Shown: one piece after another, positions 6,594 to 9,121 of the stretch
Layout: every line of letters begins with the position of its first letter
How positions within the stretch are numbered: the first letter of the stretch is position 1
Assembly: GCA_026398545.1 (NCBI GenBank)
Contig: JAPLSR010000109.1
Span: 1-9,121, forward strand
Source: Candidatus Sumerlaeota bacterium
GTDB taxonomy: Bacteria > Sumerlaeota > Sumerlaeia > MWCT01
Length of the DNA stretch: 9,121 nt
Direction: 5' to 3'
The notes under the pieces: generated by a model
Told to the model about the DNA's origin: nothing
Database searches by the model: none
The model's input: only the letters and a program-made list of their open reading frames with translations
Translations under genes and position numbers: made by a program

Positions 6594-6778
6594 AGTATAT
6601 GTTGCATATCAAACTGCTTATCAATTATCTCCACAACTCCCTGCGGTGCGAGAGCCTCATCATCGCTATTCAACCGGAGATGCTCGGTTTTGCCGTCCTT
6701 CCGTCAAAGTGCATTTGCGATGCCTGTGAACATCTCGCGGACATACTGGTGGACATCCTGAAAAATCCATCCGGATAA
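6590..6778 (+). CDS. Small ORF with Cys cluster (small protein or gene remnant)
   Basis: A 62-residue ORF starts at an ATG that shares ATGA with the permease stop and ends with TAA directly against the stop of the leftward GHL10 gene. ATG6599 is an alternative start. I do not recognise a family. The sequence starts amphipathic (MLHIKLLINYLHNSLRCESL) and holds CICDAC near residues 43-48, a spacing (CxCxxC) that could bind a metal. Its codons end mostly in G or C, like the flanking genes and unlike the AT-rich permease before it. That change inside an apparently coupled gene suggests either a native small protein or the surviving 3' end of a gene that the AT-rich block displaced. The open frame extends upstream to 6509 inside the permease, so the true 5' end is unknown. 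No good SD is seen. Confidence 0.42.
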   Translation: MKYMLHIKLLINYLHNSLRCESLIIAIQPEMLGFAVLPSKCICDACEHLADILVDILKNPSG

Positions 6779-7939
6779 TCACTTTTTGCCAAGTGGCGAG
6801 ACGGCGGGCTGGGCAAAAGGACCGGACTTCAGTCCCGGCAGGTCATCTTCCAACTTACCCGAATACCAGAACACAATCCCCTTTGCGCCCTGTGATTCTG
6901 CAAATTTTATCTGCTCAAGGATAACCTCAGGCTTAAGACCCGCCGCATCCAGACCGGGGAATATCTTCTCAATCCAGTATGGGAATGTTTTAAGCTTCAT
7001 GATGCGCTGATTGAAATTGGAGTCCCCGTAAAGCATGGGCATGGCGGCGTCAATATATCCCTCCTTGAGCCAGTTATCCCATCCCTGCCCCATAGAATCG
7101 ATACTCTCCGGCGGTATGGCGGAAAGACTCACTGTCAAGCCGGGACGGATGGACCGGAATTTTGCAGAGGCGCTTTTCATGAACCGGTTGAGCTGCTCCT
7201 TGCGCCATTCCGCCCACTGGCGATATTCGGGCATGCCTTCCTTGTAAGGCTTTAGTTCAAGACCGGTATCGCTCTTGAAATGCCCCTTGCAATAATTGCA
7301 GTAGCAGAAATGTTCATTCGGGAAGCGGATGCGGTCAAGGTTGATGCCGTCAAAGGGATAACGTTCGAGAATCTCTGTGAATACATTTATGAGGAGCTCG
7401 TGAGACTTCGGGTTTGCTGGACAGAGGGAAAAGAAATCGCCCCACTCCTTGTTATGGAGATAGGTAACCCCATCATCTGCAATAGCTGTAAGTTCGGGAT
7501 ACTTGTTCAGAAAGACGCCGCGGTCAGTTGTCTTTCCGGCGTCCGGCGTGTGAAAGGCATAGAAGCCGTATTCAACCCACGCCTCAGCGCGCATCCCCCG
7601 TTTTTTGATTTCGGGAAGCAGCCATGTTAGAATGTCCGGCTCGGAGACTTTCGGAAATTCAGGCAGATACCGGCTGTCCGGATAGATGACATTGCCCTGG
7701 AAATAAACGTCAACATACACTGATGTGAAGTGTGCCTCTTTCAGGTCGTCAAGCAATTTAAGGAGTTTTTCCCGCGGGACAAACATCTCAGTTCGGTTGA
7801 GCCAGACGCCGCGCTCCTCCACAGTGACCGTATTCGCAACGTCACCCGGCTTGGAGGTCACAAGTGAACACGCTGGCATACTGCACATGAGAAGAATTAA
7901 CGCCCCCATGACCCTTAACAATTCACTTTTTTTGACCAT
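6779..7939 (-). CDS. Secreted GHL10-family (DUF187) glycoside hydrolase-like protein
   Basis: A 386-residue exported protein with a TIM-barrel glycosidase-like domain. The N-terminus has a basic start, a hydrophobic core (LLRVMGALILLMCSM) and a Cys24 in MPAC that could be a weak lipobox, so it may be a lipoprotein. The mature part opens with ERGVWLNRTEMF (first strand) and continues with SVYVDVYFQGNVIYPDS, AEAWVEYGFYAF, LCPANPKSHELLINVFTEIL and the catalytic-type strand FDGINLDRIRFP (196-207; Asp197, Asp202). It then has FCYCNYCKGHFKSDTGLEL and ends with AMPMLYG and IVFWYSG strands. E. coli DigH (YddW) of this family cleaves denuded peptidoglycan, so a cell-wall glycan is a reasonable but unproven substrate. 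The start has GGGG six to seven bases before the ATG. It is the last gene of the cutA-nitroreductase set, 32 bases after its neighbour. Confidence 0.85.
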   Translation of the reverse strand: MVKKSELLRVMGALILLMCSMPACSLVTSKPGDVANTVTVEERGVWLNRTEMFVPREKLLKLLDDLKEAHFTSVYVDVYFQGNVIYPDSRYLPEFPKVSEPDILTWLLPEIKKRGMRAEAWVEYGFYAFHTPDAGKTTDRGVFLNKYPELTAIADDGVTYLHNKEWGDFFSLCPANPKSHELLINVFTEILERYPFDGINLDRIRFPNEHFCYCNYCKGHFKSDTGLELKPYKEGMPEYRQWAEWRKEQLNRFMKSASAKFRSIRPGLTVSLSAIPPESIDSMGQGWDNWLKEGYIDAAMPMLYGDSNFNQRIMKLKTFPYWIEKIFPGLDAAGLKPEVILEQIKFAESQGAKGIVFWYSGKLEDDLPGLKSGPFAQPAVSPLGKK

Positions 7940-7971
7940 TGATTGCCCCTTTCAATGTGATTTTAATATAC

Positions 7972-8481
7972 TCACCATCTGTCATAATGTATTCGTTCGG
8001 GGATAAAACGTTTTGCCGGGGGTTTTTCCTCAGCAGGCAATCCGAGTGAGATAATACAAAGAGGGATTATATAATCGGGGAGTTTGAGAATCTCTTTGAC
8101 ACCGATAACACGCGGCTCGCGGGGATACACGCCAAGCCAGACAGCGCCCAGTCCTTTTGCATGTGCGGCGAGGAGTAGATTTTCCGTTGCCGCCGAACAA
8201 TCCTGTACCCAGTAACCGTCATGAATCTGTTTTTCAAGGTCGCCACAGACAACAATGCCAAGGGGCGCCTCTTTCAGCATCTGCGAATACGGGTGAACCC
8301 TGGGGATGGCGTCAAGGATGGCGCGGTCGCGAATAACGATGAAATGCCAGGGTTGCTGATTGCCCGCAGATGGCGCGCTCATTGCCGCCTCCAGCAGTTC
8401 CTTCACCACTTCATCCGGAACCGGGTCGGGCTTATATTTCCTGATGCTCCGCCTTGTCAAAATTGCCTCTATGGTCTCCAT
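7972..8481 (-). CDS. Nitroreductase-family FMN oxidoreductase
   Basis: A 169-residue flavoenzyme of the nitroreductase family, which usually works as a dimer with FMN and NAD(P)H. Family marks are RRSIRKYKPDPVP (10-22, the phosphate-binding Arg/Ser cluster), APSAGNQQPWHFIVI (36-50), a central helix with the tract AATENLLLAAHAKGLGAVWL (97-116), and the C-terminal RFIPERIHYDRW (158-169). The length matches the short, single-domain members. The natural substrate (quinone, nitro compound or other) cannot be told; relatives of this short type are often annotated only as oxidoreductases. The start is fixed by a GGGGGAG site just upstream of the ATG. It lies 21 bases after cutA and 32 bases before the GHL10 gene, all leftward, so the three are probably co-transcribed. 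Confidence 0.93.
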   Translation of the reverse strand: METIEAILTRRSIRKYKPDPVPDEVVKELLEAAMSAPSAGNQQPWHFIVIRDRAILDAIPRVHPYSQMLKEAPLGIVVCGDLEKQIHDGYWVQDCSAATENLLLAAHAKGLGAVWLGVYPREPRVIGVKEILKLPDYIIPLCIISLGLPAEEKPPAKRFIPERIHYDRW

Positions 8482-8502
8482 ATCACTCCCCCAATAAAAA
8501 TT

Positions 8503-8832
8503 TTACCCCGCACCGAATCCAGTCTCCTCTTTCAGCCACAAGAGAAATGCCGGATTGCCCCCACTAATGGGAAGGGAAACAATGCAAGGACATTCGTATG
8601 AATGAATGGACTTCACCTTTTCGACCGCGCGAGCGACAAGTGTGTCCATTGTTTTGGCAATAAGGAGAACCTCATTGCCGGTCTGTATCTCACCCTTCCA
8701 CCAATAATGCGAGGTGATATTCCCCAGTATATTGACACAGGCGACAAGCCTCTCTTCAAGAAGGGCTCGGGAGATTTTCTCCGCCTCATCCCCGCTGGAC
8801 GCTGTTACATAAAGAATACAAGGATTTGCCAC
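8503..8832 (-). CDS. cutA: Divalent-cation tolerance protein CutA
   Basis: A 109-residue protein of the trimeric CutA1 family, cytoplasmic and PII-like in fold. It was linked to copper tolerance in E. coli, but its biochemical role is unsettled. Family marks are VTASSGDEAEKISRALLEER (9-28), LVACVNI (29-35), SHYWWKGEIQTGNEVLLIAK (41-60), VKSIHSYECPCIVSLPI (73-89) and FLLWLKEET (96-104). The length is normal. The start is GTG at 8832-8830 with a GGTGA site about seven bases upstream; no in-frame ATG lies close by. It is the first gene of the leftward set with the nitroreductase and GHL10 genes. No convincing promoter was found in the 58 bases before it, although TAAAAT (8856-8851) could be a -10. 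Confidence 0.95.
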   Translation of the reverse strand: MANPCILYVTASSGDEAEKISRALLEERLVACVNILGNITSHYWWKGEIQTGNEVLLIAKTMDTLVARAVEKVKSIHSYECPCIVSLPISGGNPAFLLWLKEETGFGAG

Positions 8833-8890
8833 GTTATTTCACCAACGCATATTTTACACAACCACCACCTAAGCGCTGAACATCGCTTCT

Positions 8891-9121
8891 TCAAGAAAAA
8901 AAGCGTTCCTGTAATTCATCAATATCCGTCTTTTTGAAAAACCTGAAAAGCAACCCCGGAAATAATATATAAATCAGCACCGAAACAGAATAAAATATCA
9001 AAATGGATGTGTAATAATAACTCAAGTGCGCCCTGGTGAATGGATATAGAAACGAATAATACATCTCGCCCCACATGAATATGGCGCTATACATCAAAAA
9101 CCGCCGCCCCTTATCTTTAAC
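8891..9121 (-). CDS. C-terminal part of a membrane protein (partial)
   Basis: The frame is open at the right window edge and ends with TGA at 8893-8891, leaving 76 residues plus the stop. It begins VKDKGRRFLMYS and contains two hydrophobic, aromatic-rich stretches (about residues 8-28 and 34-63, including YYYTSILIFYSVSVLIYILF). A charged tail with KKTDIDELQERFFS follows. That layout fits the last membrane helices of a polytopic protein with a short cytoplasmic end. I do not recognise the family. TTG or ATG codons at 9097 and 9094 lie inside this frame, but the open frame upstream makes a start there unlikely. It faces the same way as cutA, 58 bases upstream of it. Confidence 0.6.
   Translation of the reverse strand, partial: VKDKGRRFLMYSAIFMWGEMYYSFLYPFTRAHLSYYYTSILIFYSVSVLIYILFPGLLFRFFKKTDIDELQERFFS

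Noticed and set aside
4640..6640. Target-site duplication or terminal inverted repeats around the AT-rich block
   Set aside because: Comparison of the two border regions by eye gave no matching repeat; the borders are not exact enough to exclude one.
7280..7630. 116-residue rightward ORF
   Set aside because: It lies fully opposite the well-supported GHL10 gene and has no recognisable motif; a shadow frame.
8221..8601. 126-residue rightward ORF
   Set aside because: It is opposite the nitroreductase and cutA genes, both clear family members.
8896..8902. Run of seven A as a frameshift that shortens the partial membrane protein
   Set aside because: A one-base shift adds only a few residues before another stop, so there is no evidence of a lost domain.
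8884..8905. CGCTT/AAGCG hairpin near the end of the partial membrane protein as a terminator
   Set aside because: The stem is five bases with a 12-base loop and has no following T-run in the leftward direction; competing pairing with AAGCG at 8871 is equally weak.

Overview
This window is a compact stretch of bacterial chromosome holding ten intact or partial genes plus one short ORF that may be a gene. Nothing in it fixes the phylum. The families present are a B12-type radical SAM protein, a TgpA-like membrane transglutaminase-fold protein, a DPM1-like glycosyltransferase, a GHL10 lipoprotein, CutA, a nitroreductase and a CBS/permease pair. Together with the good Shine-Dalgarno sites, they fit a Gram-negative-type or uncultured-lineage bacterium of moderate GC.

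Left part (1-4505): the start of a leftward radical SAM/B12-binding gene (1-294, cut by the window edge) is followed by a short regulatory gap. Next comes the rightward transglutaminase-fold membrane protein (478-2730). It meets, stop codon against stop codon with no base between, a leftward two-gene operon made of a family-2 glycosyltransferase (4505-3747) and a TPR protein (3750-2731), coupled by an ATGA overlap. The suggested themes are envelope work (periplasmic transglutaminase-fold domain, lipid- or polyisoprenyl-linked sugar transfer) and scaffolding.

Middle part (about 4640-6593): an AT-rich block with two rightward genes, a stand-alone CBS-pair protein (4756-5205) and an ArsB/NhaD/P-type permease (5199-6593) that overlap by 7 bases. 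It has its own promoter-like sequences and a strong ribosome binding site. Its base composition is clearly lower in GC than both sides, which suggests acquisition as a cassette. The CBS protein probably senses a nucleotide and gates the permease. A 62-codon ORF (6590-6778) overlaps the permease stop by ATGA but returns to the GC-rich codon style of the flanks. It is either a small coupled protein or the tail of a gene broken by the arrival of the block.

Right part (6779-9121): a leftward set, cutA (8832-8503), nitroreductase (8481-7972) and a secreted GHL10 glycosidase-like protein (7939-6779), spaced 21 and 32 bases and probably one operon. The C-terminal part of a membrane protein (8891-9121) enters from the right edge. 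No RNA genes, CRISPR arrays, insertion sequences or convincing terminators were seen. The most notable points are the CBS-permease cassette, the small ORF at its right border, and the two zero-gap convergent stop junctions.
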